64,000 bases of DNA from Nodularia sphaerocarpa UHCC 0038. GTDB taxonomy: Bacteria; Cyanobacteriota; Cyanobacteriia; Cyanobacteriales; Nostocaceae. The stretch lies in NCBI RefSeq assembly GCF_022376295.1, contig NZ_CP060140.1, positions 5,150,356-5,214,355 of the forward strand, written 5' to 3'. Below, one piece after another: positions 63,033 to 64,000 of this stretch (its first letter is position 1; every line of letters begins with the position of its first letter). The notes below the pieces were generated by a model that was not told where the DNA came from, made no database searches, and saw only the letters and a program-made list of their open reading frames with translations. The translations under genes and the position numbers were made by a program.

Positions 63033-63488
63033 CTAGTAAGCATACCGAGCTAACCAATATATGGTTATACCCAAAGCCGAACCAGCTATCACCTGCACTG
63101 GTGTATGTCCCAATAATTCCTTGAGACGGTCTTGGCTAAAGTCTGGTTTTTCGTGGAATAATTCATCAATCATTTGATTGAGAATTCGCGCTTGCTTACC
63201 AGCAGCTTGGCGGACTCCGGCGGCATCGTACATGACGATGATGGCAAAAACCGTAGCCAAAGCAAACTCAGGCGATGCCCAACCAATACTTTGCCCTACA
63301 CCAGCCGCTAGAGCTGTAACCAAAGCTGAATGGGCGCTGGGCATACCTCCTGTTGTCACTAAAACACGGACATTCAGTTTCCGATGTTTGACTACTTCAA
63401 CTACAAGTTTCAATACTTGAGCAATTAAACAAGCTACCAGAGCAACCAACAGCACCCGGTTATCTAAAATGTTGCCTATGTCCTGCAT
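63033..63488 (-). CDS. Divergent PAP2 family membrane protein
   Basis: 151 residues with four to five helices and the family motif TTGGMPSAHSALVTALAAGVG, which keeps the PAP2-type PSAH but lacks the complete acid phosphatase signature, hence the name. VMYDAAGVRQAAGKQARILN is the second conserved block. In plants and cyanobacteria its function is unknown. It lies 89 bp downstream of crtE on the same strand; the pair is common and probably cotranscribed. Stop nearly touches that of the convergent exported-protein gene. Confidence 0.93.
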   Translation of the reverse strand: MQDIGNILDNRVLLVALVACLIAQVLKLVVEVVKHRKLNVRVLVTTGGMPSAHSALVTALAAGVGQSIGWASPEFALATVFAIIVMYDAAGVRQAAGKQARILNQMIDELFHEKPDFSQDRLKELLGHTPVQVIAGSALGITIYWLARYAY

Positions 63489-63577
63489 GGTGTTTTGGTT
63501 AGGTTAGTAAATTTAGCAGCAATTATTTTCTGAGGAAACATTTCAATGCAACCCAAAATCTCCAAGCCAAAATTGAC

Positions 63578-64000
63578 CTAGTGATTGCGACTGGTGATAT
63601 AGTGAGCCAGCGCCTGGAGTGGTTGTGCCAATTTGCCAAATGTTTCCAATTCCTTACAGGCTGCTTCCACTAGCTGTTGAGCTTTGGAGCGTGATTCTTC
63701 AATTCCCCAAAGGCTGGGATAAGTAATTTTTTTAGCTATTAGGTCTTTACCAGCAGTCTTACCTAATTGCTCCTGCGTAGCAGTGATATCCAGGATATCA
63801 TCTATGATCTGAAATGCCAGACCAATGTTTTGAGAATAGCGAGAAAGTCGTTGGATATTTTCTGAAGATGCTCCGGCGATAACGCCCCCACAAACAACAC
63901 TAGCTTCTAAAAGGGCGGCAGTTTTGTGGTTATGAATAAAATTCAGGGTTTCTAGAGAAATATCTGTCTTACCCTCTGAGTCTAAATCAACCACTTGACC
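63578..64000 (-). CDS. crtE: Geranylgeranyl diphosphate synthase, C-terminal part
   Basis: The frame is open through the window edge (GQVVDLDSEGK is encoded up to base 64000), so only the last 140 or so residues are seen. They include the second Asp-rich motif in LAFQIIDDILDITAT, KTAALLEASVVCGGVIAGAS and the GKTAGKDLIAKKITYPSL segment typical of trans-prenyl synthases of the GGPP type. The product supplies GGPP for carotenoids and the phytyl chain of chlorophyll. Family is sure, chain-length class likely from context. Confidence 0.93.
   Translation of the reverse strand, partial: GQVVDLDSEGKTDISLETLNFIHNHKTAALLEASVVCGGVIAGASSENIQRLSRYSQNIGLAFQIIDDILDITATQEQLGKTAGKDLIAKKITYPSLWGIEESRSKAQQLVEAACKELETFGKLAQPLQALAHYITSRNH

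Overview
The window is chromosomal DNA of a filamentous, probably heterocyst-forming cyanobacterium (Nostocales; Nostoc/Anabaena-like). Signs seen directly: many GCGATCGC palindromes (HIP1), AT-rich spacers full of short tandem and palindromic repeats, a chlorophyll-branch Mg-chelatase H subunit, a GUN4-domain protein kinase, an ethylene-receptor-like histidine kinase, Uma2-family proteins and a cytochrome-oxidase-like operon lacking CuA (ARTO type). Genus assignment is inference.

Layout. 0-7.7 kb: end of a PBP4-type DD-peptidase, thymidylate kinase (tmk), a secreted S8 protease homologue, rpe, and small secreted, lipoprotein, CsbD and 19-residue-repeat proteins. 7.9-9.9 kb: uvrB. 10.0-16.9 kb: a surface-glycan island (two sugar-nucleotide epimerases, a GtrA-GT2 fusion, a GT-C-like protein, another polytopic membrane protein). 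It is bracketed by a second, decayed copy of the uvrB 3' end and by near-identical 21-bp direct repeats. 17-30 kb: Uma2 protein, solitary DNA methyltransferase, leuS, small stress/membrane proteins, tex, GUN4-kinase, tRNA-Val between two inverted MITE-like elements, and a short-chain dehydrogenase.

30.3-39.5 kb: an ethylene-receptor-like histidine kinase whose natural start is separated from the main frame by a T9 run, then a receiver-PAS-kinase partner. Next comes a 2.4-kb gene-free stretch with seven co-oriented terminator-like hairpins and recurring upstream motifs, a candidate tandem small-RNA array and the most unusual feature here. A small HMA copper chaperone and a copper P1B-ATPase follow. 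39.7-51 kb: membrane protein, LpxB-like glycosyltransferase, chlH, an MrcB-HNH nuclease, and two FAD monooxygenases beside a beta-propeller glycosidase-like protein.

51.3-64 kb: five-gene minus-strand operon (two DUF2231 proteins then ctaC-ctaD-ctaE) for a probable quinol-type alternative oxidase, an isolated MrpD/NdhD-like antiporter subunit, S4 protein, ABC-2 permease, Uma2 protein, pdxJ, a SnoaL-like protein, a DUF2488 protein, a secreted protein, a divergent-PAP2 protein and the 3' part of crtE.

No CRISPR array, rRNA or complete insertion sequence was seen. Mobile-element traces are MITE-like elements, two with clear target-site duplications. All family names come from reading translated sequence and recalled motifs; no search was run.
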